NCBI RefSeq assembly: GCF_000014045.1
Contig: NC_008209.1
Coordinates: 2,379,001-2,443,000 of the forward strand
Direction: 5' to 3'
DNA from: Roseobacter denitrificans OCh 114
GTDB taxonomy: Bacteria > Pseudomonadota > Alphaproteobacteria > Rhodobacterales > Rhodobacteraceae
DNA: 64,000 bases
The notes under the pieces were generated by a model. That model was not told the DNA's origin and did not search any database. It saw nothing but the letters and a program-made list of their open reading frames with translations. Positions 1-7,555 of this stretch are shown here, piece after piece; within the stretch, counting starts at the first letter, position 1, and every line of letters starts with the position of its first letter. A program made the translations under genes and the position numbers.

Positions 1-855
1 GCGGACGGCTTGCTTGACGTGATCGCAGGGGGATGGACCGGCTCGCCGGACGGCTCTGGCGCACAAAACGGGGTTGGTGCCGTGATCTTTGGCTCGGCAA
101 TCCTCGCCGCGCGCGGTTCCGGTGGCGAAATCGATGCAGGCACAATGACCAACAGAGAGGGCCTCGTGATCTACGGCCCGGAGGCAGGGGATGCGCTTGG
201 CCGGGGCCTTGCGGATGCGGGCGATATTGATGGTGACGGCTTTGGCGATGTGCTCTTTGGGGCGTATCTGTCTGATGCGGATGGCATTCCCTTCGGCGGG
301 GAGGCGTATCTGCTGTCAGGTGCCGCACTGACGGCTGAAACACTGCCGGGCCTTGATGTGTCGGTTGATGTCTCTGATCTGTCCGGCGGGCGTGGGGTGC
401 GCTTTGTCGGTGCGGATGAACGGGACCTGACCGGGTTCTCGGTTTCAACGGCAGGTGATGTCGATGGCGGCGGTGCGCCGGATGTGCTTGTCGGTGCCTA
501 TGGGTTGGGCGAAAGTGGCGGTGCCTATCTCGTCTTTGGCGAGGCCTTGGCGGCGGATTTCACCGCTGAGGGCGATGGCTTCTTCCACTTTGCCGATATG
601 ACGCCCGACGAAGGCGTCAAAATCCTTGGCCTCGGCGAGGACAACACCGCAGGATAGAGCGTCGCAGATGTCGGGGATCTCGATGGCGACGGGCGCGATG
701 ATATACTGCTCTCTTCATGGCGCGGCGATCTGGGCGGTGCCGATGCTGGCGAGGCTTACCTCGTCACAGGCGCTGCCGTGGCAGAGGCCGTGCGTTTCGA
801 CGGGATCATCGACATCGCGGATTTCCTGCCTGCTGACGAGTTCCTGTTCACTTGA
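1..855 (+). pseudogene. FG-GAP repeat protein, 3' part, interrupted by an in-frame TAG
   Basis: The gene enters from the left edge already in frame. It carries several FG-GAP (integrin beta-propeller type) calcium-binding repeats of the form DxDGDGxxDVxxG, for example DIDGDGFGDVLFGAY near residue 76, and a degenerate copy DVDGGGAPDVLVGAYG. Such proteins are usually secreted or surface-bound. The frame stops at TAG 655-657, directly before another repeat (SVADVGDLDGDGRDD), and then stays open in the same frame to TGA 853-855. The stop therefore falls inside a repeat where a residue such as Trp or Tyr is expected. Either the gene is recently broken or the base is a sequencing error. The start lies outside the window. 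Confidence 0.75.
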
Positions 856-861
856 ACGTTC

Positions 862-894
862 AAAGCGGTGCCGCTCACAGGCGGCACCGCTTTT
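862..894 (+). terminator. Rho-independent terminator of the FG-GAP gene
   Basis: A perfect 12-bp stem (862-873 with 882-893) around an 8-base loop begins 6 bases after the final stop codon of the FG-GAP reading frame. It ends in a run of T that is partly within the stem. Its position fits the original, unbroken end of that gene at 855 rather than the amber codon at 655. Confidence 0.8.
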
Positions 895-1251
895 CAACAA
901 GGCAACCGTCAAAGGGAATTCTGTCGCAAGGTTTGTGTGCGTTTCCCTCTGTACTCTCCTTTGAAGCAAGTCATGTCTACATCCGATCAGCCGCGCGTTC
1001 GGAAATTTCCTGACGCAGATCCCTTGTGAGCGGCAAGATGACCCGCGACGTTTTGGCGACCCGCGACTGATTTTTGCGCTTGTGGTCAACGTGGTTTCGG
1101 TTGCCTTGGATGCAAGCAATCATTTGCACCATGGGCAGTCAATAACCATCCTGCTGCGCGCCTTACGTGGCTTTTCATGACACAAAGGCCTATTGCGTAA
1201 GGAATGATGAGGGCGATTTCGCGTTTGCCAAACGCCCGGCACCGTCAAGGC
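895..1251. other. Gap without a supported gene
   Basis: About 350 bases between the terminator and the DUF1203 gene. Only short frames are present, on both strands, and none shows a recognisable family or a convincing ribosome binding site. No repeat or clear hairpin was noticed. Confidence 0.5.
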
Positions 1252-1716
1252 TCAGGTTCGGCGGACCGCGCATAACATGCATCCGGCCAGTGCCGTATGG
1301 ACATTGATGAATGCAATCTCATTGTTTTGCAGAATACGCTCGACTTCGTCGCCGACACCCTTCCCGTCGGACAAGGTGTTCATCGCATAATCCATAAGCC
1401 CTTTTGCGCGAAATGCGCGCAGGGCCACGAACCTGTTTCCGACAATTTCAGGAACGCTTTGTCCACCGGTGTAACCTGTGCATTCGCCTTTGCACAAGAA
1501 CACCGCCGTCGGTTGGGCATAGACACTGTCGGGCAGGGGGAGGCGATAGGAAAAGAGCAGCGCCCCATCCTTTTTACCCGCTTCCTTGAGGCAGTGGCGA
1601 CAGGGATACGTACCACCATCGTGAACATGCAGAATCCTGTTTCCGAGCTTGTCCAGCCGGTTTTTGCGGTGCCAATGCGCCACTGTCGATGGCATTGCTT
1701 CAAACTGGTAGCGCAT
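1252..1716 (-). CDS. DUF1203 family protein
   Basis: A 154-residue cytosolic protein with no signal peptide. The layout matches DUF1203: an N-terminal MRYQFEAMPS-like strand, then a central segment with TYPCRHCLKEA and LLFSYRLPLPDSVY, and a C-terminal part rich in small residues. Members of the family have no established function that I know of. It contains several cysteines (CRHC, CKGEC, CMLC), but I cannot say whether they bind metal. It lies about 100 bases downstream of the TetR gene on the same strand and could be cotranscribed with it. The family call comes from the overall pattern and is fairly secure; the function is unknown. Confidence 0.7.
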   Translation of the reverse strand: MRYQFEAMPSTVAHWHRKNRLDKLGNRILHVHDGGTYPCRHCLKEAGKKDGALLFSYRLPLPDSVYAQPTAVFLCKGECTGYTGGQSVPEIVGNRFVALRAFRAKGLMDYAMNTLSDGKGVGDEVERILQNNEIAFINVHTALAGCMLCAVRRT

Positions 1717-1819
1717 CGAAGTCCTCCGTTTTCCAGCAGAGGTTAGAGGTCAAGGGCGCCGCGTCCGACCCGGTTCTTGCGGTTTCCGGAAGTGTCGCAT
1801 CGCGTGGTGAGATTTGACC

Positions 1820-2383
1820 CTAAGGGGTCTTGTTGCTCAGCCGGTCAACGGCGACTTTGCCGGCTTCAACAATCTGCGTCGCTTCTGCATCCGACTGAGC
1901 CAGCCGGGCAAGGGTTATCGTTCCCACCAAGAGCGCCAAGGTCGCAACGCCATCACCTGCGGTCTTGTCCTCTGAAGCGTTAAGCATCGTAGAAATCCGC
2001 TTGATCGCTTGGCAGGCTTGGGAGCGCAAACCATCGCCAAGCTTGGTTACTTCTGATCCGTTGGCGGCGAAGGGGCAGCCTTGGCCGGCGTTCTTCACAT
2101 GACTGAGTGAGAGGTATCTCGCGATGTAATCTGCGCGCTTTTGGCTCTCTGTCTTGCCTTTGGTTCTGGTCAGGAGTTCCTCGGCAGACCTTTCAAACGC
2201 AGCAGCTACAAGATCCTCCTTTGAGGAGAAGTGGCGATAGAACCCGCCCTGCGTAAGCCCCGCGGCTTGCATCACGTCCGATACGCTCGTGGCGCTAATA
2301 CCATCCCTGCGGAACAGTCTCGCAGCCGCGTCTAATATGCGTTCATGGCTCTTTTGTTTGTCGGCTTGGGACATTCTCGGCAT
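1820..2383 (-). CDS. TetR/AcrR family transcriptional regulator
   Basis: A 187-residue repressor-type protein. Residues 10-55 form the TetR DNA-binding domain, with ILDAAARLFRRDGISATSV and then the recognition helix region GLTQGGFYRHFSSKEDLV. The rest is an alpha-helical ligand-binding domain containing a GCPFAANGSEV segment typical of one TetR subgroup. It is divergent from the membrane protein at 2651, and an inverted repeat lies between them at 2407-2434. That layout suggests it represses itself and the membrane gene. The inducer cannot be read from the sequence. Confidence 0.93.
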   Translation of the reverse strand: MPRMSQADKQKSHERILDAAARLFRRDGISATSVSDVMQAAGLTQGGFYRHFSSKEDLVAAAFERSAEELLTRTKGKTESQKRADYIARYLSLSHVKNAGQGCPFAANGSEVTKLGDGLRSQACQAIKRISTMLNASEDKTAGDGVATLALLVGTITLARLAQSDAEATQIVEAGKVAVDRLSNKTP

Positions 2384-2406
2384 GTGTCTGTCTCCCGGGG
2401 ATTGAC

Positions 2407-2434
2407 ATTATAGAGTTTGCATAACATCTATAAT
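2407..2434. promoter_or_regulatory. Inverted repeat, likely TetR operator overlapping divergent -10 boxes
   Basis: Two perfect 8-base arms (2407-2414 and 2427-2434) flank a 12-base spacer, 24 bases upstream of the TetR start. Each arm contains TATAAT, one in each orientation, so the element could hold the -10 boxes of both divergent promoters. Binding of the neighbouring TetR protein here is inferred from position and symmetry. Confidence 0.55.
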
Positions 2435-2650
2435 TTAAGAGTACAACTATACGCTAAACTCGGGTGCAGGTTATGCCAAAGGATCAAAGAACCACTTTTC
2501 GTGACTTTGCGCGGGTCTCCGGACCCGCTGCTGCGGTGAGGGCAGACGAAGTGCCAGATCGGTGTGACGGCGCCCCACGCGCCATCGACAGCCGTTCCGC
2601 CTCCTAATTCAGACCTTCGAATTCATCCCCCACAATCTGAGAGAAATGAC

Positions 2651-3388
2651 ATGACAGACTTTCTTGTTTTCTATGTGCGCACCTTTGCTGTCGCACTGCC
2701 GCTTATTGCGATCGCGATCCTGATGATCGGGGCAGGCCGGGCCAACCTCACGGCAGGGCAAACAGGGGTTGCGATCACGGTGGCGGCGTTCCTGTTCGGG
2801 CTGTGGTTTGCCATCGTGGTGCCGCCCTCGGAATCCAACGTGCTGAACGTACCGCCGACCCTTCAGGACCCTCCGATTGTCCTGGCTTTCCTGTTTGGCG
2901 GCGCGGTGATTGTCTGGGGGCTCGCGTGGCTCACACCGCTGGGGCGACGCATCTCCATGGCCACGCCCCTTGCCGCCATCGCCGCCTTTCAAATTCCCCG
3001 CGTCATGGGCGCTGTTTTCTTGATCGGGTGGCTCGGCGGCAGCATTCCAGCGGAATTCGCACTGCCGGCGGGGTTGGGTGACATCTGGGCCGGGATCGCC
3101 GGATGGCAAGCCAGTACAGCCTTGGCCAGCGGGGCGGCGAACGCAAAGAAACTGCTGATGCGGGCGAACGTCATAGGGATATTGGACTTCGTCTTTGCCG
3201 TAGCCCTTGGGATCATGACATCCGAAGGCTTTGCACATCTGCTGTCCCAAGATGCGCCCAACATCGTCAACGATCACCCACTGGCGCTGTTCCCTGCATT
3301 CTTTGTCCCGATCTTCCTTGGGTTCCACCTTATTTCCATCAGCAAACTCCGTGCTGAGCGCCGGTGCGAAAGGACAACTGGCGCATGA
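2651..3388 (+). CDS. Integral membrane protein of unknown function
   Basis: A 245-residue, very hydrophobic protein with about seven predicted transmembrane segments, the first at residues 9-29 and the last near residues 212-235. I do not recognise the family. The start at ATG 2651 is preferred because it follows a purine-rich GAGAA and begins directly before the first membrane segment. A longer in-frame start at 2564 would add a soluble leader with no visible purpose. It is divergent from the TetR gene at 1820-2383 and is probably its target. It might be a small-molecule transporter or a stress-response membrane protein, but nothing in the sequence decides this. Confidence 0.7.
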   Translation: MTDFLVFYVRTFAVALPLIAIAILMIGAGRANLTAGQTGVAITVAAFLFGLWFAIVVPPSESNVLNVPPTLQDPPIVLAFLFGGAVIVWGLAWLTPLGRRISMATPLAAIAAFQIPRVMGAVFLIGWLGGSIPAEFALPAGLGDIWAGIAGWQASTALASGAANAKKLLMRANVIGILDFVFAVALGIMTSEGFAHLLSQDAPNIVNDHPLALFPAFFVPIFLGFHLISISKLRAERRCERTTGA

Positions 3389-3868
3389 CAGGCCGGCTGA
3401 TCTGGCGCAGATGTACGAAGGGCCCAGAACCGCAGGTGCATGCAGGGTTTCAAATTCCTTGAACCACACGTTCGGGCATTTCCAACAAGCGAAAGTTGAT
3501 GGCCACGACATCGACCATCCTACATTTGGCGGCAAACGCTGAATTCGTGTCGATGCCTTGCTTGGGGCGAGCATCATGTCTGCGGAAGCGGGCTTGCGCT
3601 TGGTTCCGCCTGCGCTTGGGTTGCTGAATCAATTCCTGATCAATGGTGCGATGGTGGTGCATGTCATGGGCCTTGGGCAGCTAATGCGGTTGCCTTCGCG
3701 TACGTTCGGGTGGACCTGTCTTTCCCGACCGTCATGCTCTTCGCCACAAAACCCTGGCGGGCTGACTGTGTGGCGGATTATCCAGTAATACCAGACCACT
3801 TGCAAAGGTGGTAAACAGCGCGGGAAAAAACCCTGCCGATAAGGCCAGCCAAGGACCCCGGTCGCGTG
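3389..3868. other. Gap without a supported gene
   Basis: About 480 bases between the membrane protein and the second TetR gene, with convergent orientation on its two sides. Short frames exist on both strands, the longest under 80 residues apart from one that is antisense to the membrane gene. None resembles a known family. I see no clear terminator or repeat. It may be decayed sequence. Confidence 0.5.
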
Positions 3869-4438
3869 CTATGGACGCCCGAGCAGTTCATCAGGCAGCG
3901 TTTCAAGAAACCGTTCGAAGGGTGCTTGCGATCCCATCCCCCGCGACAGGACCAAACTGCCATGCAACAACATGACGGCACGTTCGGCGCGCGCCCTTGC
4001 GCCTGATTTGTCAAAACCTTGTTCCTCTGCGAGGGTGGCAAATGAATCAATCAGGGCGTTGAAGATCCTTTTGATCGCCGCCGCAAAGGGATTGTCACCA
4101 CCGTTGGCGGAGCTGAGCATGTTCAGAATGCAAGCCTGTTTGCCACTTGAGTAGAGCGCATCCAGCTTGCGGGTCATCGCTTGTAGACGCTGCTCGGCTG
4201 GAGCATCGCCCTTCAGCGGCTCAAAGAGGTTCTCCGTCAGCCAGTTTTCAGAGGCGGCCAGGACTTCCTGCGCCATCTGCTCCTTTCCGCTGGGAAACCG
4301 ATGATAGAGACTTGCGCGTCGAAGGCCGGTCTCCTGCGACAAAGAGGACAGCGTTGCTCCTTCATACCCCATGTCACGAAACACGCGCGAAAGCGCTTTG
4401 ATCAGGTCTTCCTCCCCGATGCTTGATCTTCGTCCCAA
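3869..4438 (-). CDS. TetR/AcrR family transcriptional regulator
   Basis: A 189-residue regulator. The N-terminal helix-turn-helix domain reads LIKALSRVFRDMGYEGATL followed by ETGLRRASLYHRFPSGKEQM. The C-terminal half contains a cysteine in KQACILNMLSS, as seen in a TetR subgroup that senses electrophiles or reactive compounds, although that role is only a suggestion here. It is divergent from the DsrE-like/PNPOx/GFA operon. Two near-identical operator copies in inverted orientation lie in the 130-base space between them, which strongly suggests it represses that operon and itself. Confidence 0.93.
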   Translation of the reverse strand: MGRRSSIGEEDLIKALSRVFRDMGYEGATLSSLSQETGLRRASLYHRFPSGKEQMAQEVLAASENWLTENLFEPLKGDAPAEQRLQAMTRKLDALYSSGKQACILNMLSSANGGDNPFAAAIKRIFNALIDSFATLAEEQGFDKSGARARAERAVMLLHGSLVLSRGMGSQAPFERFLETLPDELLGRP

Positions 4439-4465
4439 ATGCAGATCCTCCAGATCACTAACACG

Positions 4466-4484
4466 TTACCGAACGAACGGTCAA
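4466..4484. promoter_or_regulatory. TetR operator copy 1
   Basis: A 19-base element containing ACCG-N6-CGGT that is the reverse complement, with one mismatch, of the element at 4524-4542. It begins 28 bases upstream of the TetR start codon, so it should control the regulator's own promoter. Two matching copies in one intergenic space are good evidence of an operator pair. Confidence 0.7.
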
Positions 4485-4523
4485 ATATAGTTGTCAGTAT
4501 CATTGCCGTCCGTTACTCAATAA

Positions 4524-4542
4524 TTGAACGTTCGTTCGGTAA
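4524..4542. promoter_or_regulatory. TetR operator copy 2
   Basis: The inverted partner of the element at 4466-4484, with 18 of 19 bases matching. It ends 26 bases before the ATG at 4569, where the promoter of the DsrE-like gene should lie. Its presence argues against translation starting at the in-frame TTG 4524 and supports ATG 4569. Confidence 0.7.
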
Positions 4543-4568
4543 AGGCAAATCAAAAACTGGAACCCCTC

Positions 4569-4946
4569 ATGTCCAAAACTGCAATCGTCATCTATTCAGA
4601 TCCAAAGGCAAACTCGGAAGAAGCGCTCGGTCGCGTCTTCAACGCCATGTTTCTGACCTATGCGCTCAAGGAAAAGGAACAGGACGTCGCCCTTATTTTC
4701 CAAGGCACCGGGGTGCGTTGGGTGAATGAGTTGATCAATCCCGAACACCCGGCCAATCCGCTTTATACTGCGGTCTCGGACAAGGTGGCAGGTGCATGCC
4801 TTGGATGCGCCGATGTCTTTGGGGCAACCGAAGACGTGAAATCGACAGGCGTTGCTCTTGTCGGTGACAAGGCCATTCCGGGCACGTCGGGCGTCATCGA
4901 CCTGTCTGGCTACCTTGATGAAGGATATCGGCTCGTCACTTTCTGA
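4569..4946 (+). CDS. DsrE-family-like small protein
   Basis: A 125-residue cytosolic protein that starts MSKTAIVIYSDPKA and fits the DsrE/DsrF/YchN-like fold: an N-terminal beta strand, a helix (EEALGRVFNAMFLTYALKE) and a strand with DVALIFQGTGVRW. A CLGCADVFGA segment holds the only two cysteines, placed where sulphur-transfer members have their reactive cysteine. A role in sulphur transfer or redox sensing is possible but not shown. It is the first gene of an apparent operon with the flavoprotein at 5009 and the GFA protein at 6032, and has a TetR operator just upstream. Confidence 0.7.
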   Translation: MSKTAIVIYSDPKANSEEALGRVFNAMFLTYALKEKEQDVALIFQGTGVRWVNELINPEHPANPLYTAVSDKVAGACLGCADVFGATEDVKSTGVALVGDKAIPGTSGVIDLSGYLDEGYRLVTF

Positions 4947-5008
4947 GCCTGAAACAACCCCATTGCATCGCCGGTCGGGCGGTGCAGGGACAAACACGAA
5001 CCAAAGGT

Positions 5009-5965
5009 ATGTCTCAAATGTTCCATCCCGGTGAATTGGCCATCCAGGACGCCACTGGCGTGCGCGATATCGCTGGCGCAAATTCTAAAATGATACGGTC
5101 AACGATTCCGGACCACATTATCCCATTCGTGACATCACAGTCGTACTGCGTCGTCGGTGGTGTGTCCGCGATGGGTGACGTTTGGGCGGAATTCGTTGTG
5201 GGGGCTGCCGGATTTGCAACCGTTGGTTCTGCCGGCGCATCGCTTAGCATATCTCTCGGCGCGGGCGGATTGCGCGAACGGCAACTTGATCTCGGCATCG
5301 GGAACCACCTTGGTCTGCTCTTCATTGATCTTTCGACACGCAAGCGGTTGCGGGTAAATGGCCGCATTGCTGCGATGTCAGGGCAAAACCTCACTCTGTC
5401 CGTGGATCAATCCTTTCCCAACTGCCCCAAATACATTCAGGCACGGCGTTTCAGGGCAGGGGGTGCGTCAAGCGATCCACAATGCATTGAGTCCGGTGCG
5501 ACACTGCCCGATCATGTGGCCAATTGGATAACCAATGCCGACACATTTTTTGTGGCCAGCACCGCCACGGACGGTGCTGCGGATGTTTCGCACCGTGGCG
5601 GACAACCCGGGTTTGTGCAGGCTCAAGGCCAGACACTGTTCATCCCCGACTACCACGGGAATTCAATGTTCAGCACGCTGGGTAATTTCCTGCTTAATCC
5701 GCGCGCTGGCCTGCTCTTTGTTGATTTCGAAGCAAACCGGACCCTCCAGTTGACCGGCGTTGTCGACTTGCAGCTAGCTGCCAAAGACGCCAAGACTGCT
5801 TCGGCTGATACGGGCCGATGGTGGAAGTTCCGCGCCAGACGCTATGTGATTTCATCAATAGGATCATCCGTGTCGGCGGAGTTTATCAGCGCGTCACCAT
5901 TCAATCCCTCCTTGGCAGGGAACCCAATGAAATCTGTTTCTGCGACGCGGCAGGATGTGGGTTGA
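5009..5965 (+). CDS. Pyridoxamine 5'-phosphate oxidase-like FMN-binding protein
   Basis: A 318-residue protein of the PNPOx-like split-barrel flavin-binding group. Visible features are FHPGELAIQ near the N-terminus, a strand pair around GDVWAEFVVGAAGFATV, LGLLFIDLSTRKRLRVNGR, CPKYIQAR, and a second barrel-like repeat with GNSMFSTLGNFLLNPRAGLLFVDF. Proteins of this shape bind FMN, F420 or haem, and many have no known substrate. ATG 5009 is chosen, but ATG 5018 is better spaced (10 bases) from an AAAGG at 5003-5007 and may be the real start. It is second in the TetR-controlled operon. Confidence 0.82.
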   Translation: MSQMFHPGELAIQDATGVRDIAGANSKMIRSTIPDHIIPFVTSQSYCVVGGVSAMGDVWAEFVVGAAGFATVGSAGASLSISLGAGGLRERQLDLGIGNHLGLLFIDLSTRKRLRVNGRIAAMSGQNLTLSVDQSFPNCPKYIQARRFRAGGASSDPQCIESGATLPDHVANWITNADTFFVASTATDGAADVSHRGGQPGFVQAQGQTLFIPDYHGNSMFSTLGNFLLNPRAGLLFVDFEANRTLQLTGVVDLQLAAKDAKTASADTGRWWKFRARRYVISSIGSSVSAEFISASPFNPSLAGNPMKSVSATRQDVG

Positions 5966-6031
5966 TCGCATCTATCCGCGAAAACGCCGAATTCACCCCC
6001 AACAGCCGACCCATCAGGAAAGGTGGAACCG

Positions 6032-6463
6032 ATGACCGAACCTGCCCAGTCAAAAATACGTGGCAGCTGCCTTTGCGCAGCGGTCTCCTACGAAGTCAGA
6101 GGCTCATTCGAAAAGCTCTTTTTATGCAGCTGCGATCAATGCCGCCAAATTACAGGATCAGCTTTTGCATCCAACCTTTTCGTTGGTACTGACGGGTTTG
6201 AGTGGCTCAGTGGCACCGAGCAGATCGTCCGCTATCAGGTCCCGGGGCGGGACATTTCCAAGTCGTTCTGCCGGGTCTGCGGGTCAGGAGTTCCCTGGAC
6301 CAATGGTGACGGGACAAAGATGATCGTGCCCGCTGGTTCTCTGAGCGAACCAGCCCAAGTCGTTGAACGGCTCAGAATTTTCGTGTCGGAACAGCCAGAG
6401 TGGGCATTTGATCTGGAGCACGTTCCAACGCATGCGAAATTCCCGAAAACTGCCGGTTCATAG
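6032..6463 (+). CDS. GFA family (CENP-V/GFA) zinc protein
   Basis: A 143-residue zinc-binding protein of the glutathione-dependent formaldehyde-activating family. The cysteine signature is complete: GSCLCAAVSYEV near the start, CSCDQCRQITG about 20 residues on, and FCRVCGSGVPW in the second half. Known members bind zinc, and one adds glutathione to formaldehyde; most have no proven substrate. ATG 6032 is used because AGGAAAGG ends about 8 bases upstream; an in-frame GTG at 6023 lies inside that site. It follows the flavoprotein by 66 bases and is probably the last gene of the TetR-controlled operon. Confidence 0.88.
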   Translation: MTEPAQSKIRGSCLCAAVSYEVRGSFEKLFLCSCDQCRQITGSAFASNLFVGTDGFEWLSGTEQIVRYQVPGRDISKSFCRVCGSGVPWTNGDGTKMIVPAGSLSEPAQVVERLRIFVSEQPEWAFDLEHVPTHAKFPKTAGS

Positions 6464-6559
6464 CGTCTGGATGCGACACTGCTTCATCAGGCGATAGGGC
6501 GACATTGGGTGGAGACACACACGACAGCCCATCTGGTGCGCAGCCGTGCGTTTTATGTG

Positions 6560-7456
6560 TCACGTTGCCTGATCAGCACCTTTCGGCCCTTCAAAAAGGG
6601 CCATGTCGGCGCGGGCCCCTTCAATCATTGCATCGAACACTGCCCGGACCCGTCGATTGCGTCGCATGTCGTGGTGGCAAACGATCCAGAGATCCCCAAT
6701 CGGGGCCTCAAGCGCACCACCGACGCGGCGCAGTCCCGGCCAGACTTCGCCCAGGATCATCGGCAATGTGGCGGCATGATCACCCTGAGCGCACATGGCC
6801 GCGCGCAGGATCAGCGAGCTTGCAAAGAATTGTGGACCCTCGGTGGCATTGGGGTCGAACGCCGTCGAGCCAAAATTTGCCGCCAGCCGGGGATCCCCCG
6901 CGTGACCGATGAAAGCGTGCATTTGGTCTATGTCGTGATGGCGGTTTTTATCGGCGACATAGGTCGCCCAGCGAATCGTCGCGAGCTTTCGCCCAAACAG
7001 GGCATCCGAGCAGAGGCGCTTGGGCCGGATTGCAACGTCTGCTTCATGGCGTGACAAATCCAGCATCGTGTCATCGCTGACAACCTGCACTTTCAGGTTT
7101 TGGTGCTCCCGCCCCATCGCCATCACATGACGCGCGACAAAGAATGACGACAAAACCTCGCTCGTTGTAATCTTGACAGATCCCGACAGGGTCTGGCTTT
7201 CGCCGAAAAGATGGCGTGCGACGTTGGCTGTCTCCTGCTCCATTTTTTCGGCGGCGTGCACAATGGCCACGCCTTCTTCCGTTGGCGTGTACTGCCCGCC
7301 ATCCCGCTGAAACACCGGGATGTTCAGCTTACTTTCGATCGCGGCAAGGCGGCGAAAAACGGTCGATGGCGTCACTTTCAAATGGTGTGCCGCTTCAGGA
7401 ATACGCCCGAAACGAGCGACATGCAGCAACAGGTGGTACTCGTCCCAATCAAGCAT
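6560..7456 (-). CDS. LysR family transcriptional regulator
   Basis: A 298-residue LysR-type regulator. The N-terminal winged helix-turn-helix spans about residues 1-60 (MLDWDEYHLLLHVARFG, then AAHHLKVTPSTVFRRLAAIE). A periplasmic-binding-protein-like co-inducer domain follows. The ATG at 7456 is preferred over in-frame starts further upstream because LysR proteins begin a few residues before the first helix. It is divergent from the NDH-2-like oxidoreductase and probably controls it, perhaps with the SDR gene behind it. The region between holds a dyad at 7484-7513. The effector is unknown. Confidence 0.93.
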   Translation of the reverse strand: MLDWDEYHLLLHVARFGRIPEAAHHLKVTPSTVFRRLAAIESKLNIPVFQRDGGQYTPTEEGVAIVHAAEKMEQETANVARHLFGESQTLSGSVKITTSEVLSSFFVARHVMAMGREHQNLKVQVVSDDTMLDLSRHEADVAIRPKRLCSDALFGRKLATIRWATYVADKNRHHDIDQMHAFIGHAGDPRLAANFGSTAFDPNATEGPQFFASSLILRAAMCAQGDHAATLPMILGEVWPGLRRVGGALEAPIGDLWIVCHHDMRRNRRVRAVFDAMIEGARADMALFEGPKGADQAT

Positions 7457-7483
7457 CTTATTCTCATTTTTGCGATTCAGAGT

Positions 7484-7513
7484 CACGAAAATGCTCGTGT
7501 ACTCGCATTCGTG
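7484..7513. promoter_or_regulatory. Imperfect dyad, candidate LysR binding site
   Basis: The left arm CACGAAAATGC (7484-7494) and right arm GCATTCGTG (7505-7513) are inverted, apart from two extra A residues on the left, around a 10-base spacer. It sits 28 bases upstream of the LysR start at 7456 and about 43 bases before the oxidoreductase, a common place for LysR sites. The assignment is by symmetry and position only. Confidence 0.45.
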
Positions 7514-7555
7514 CAAGGGGTATTCGATCGACCAGAAACAACAGGTTAGATCAAA

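Noticed and set aside
655-657. Amber codon read as a recoded residue (pyrrolysine or suppressed stop)
   Set aside because: No pyrrolysine genes are seen, the MttB homologue in this window has no amber codon, and a single mutation or sequencing error explains the break.
2609-3577. Minus-strand frame of 322 codons
   Set aside because: Antisense to the seven-segment membrane protein, with Pro/Arg/Gln-rich text and no start signal.
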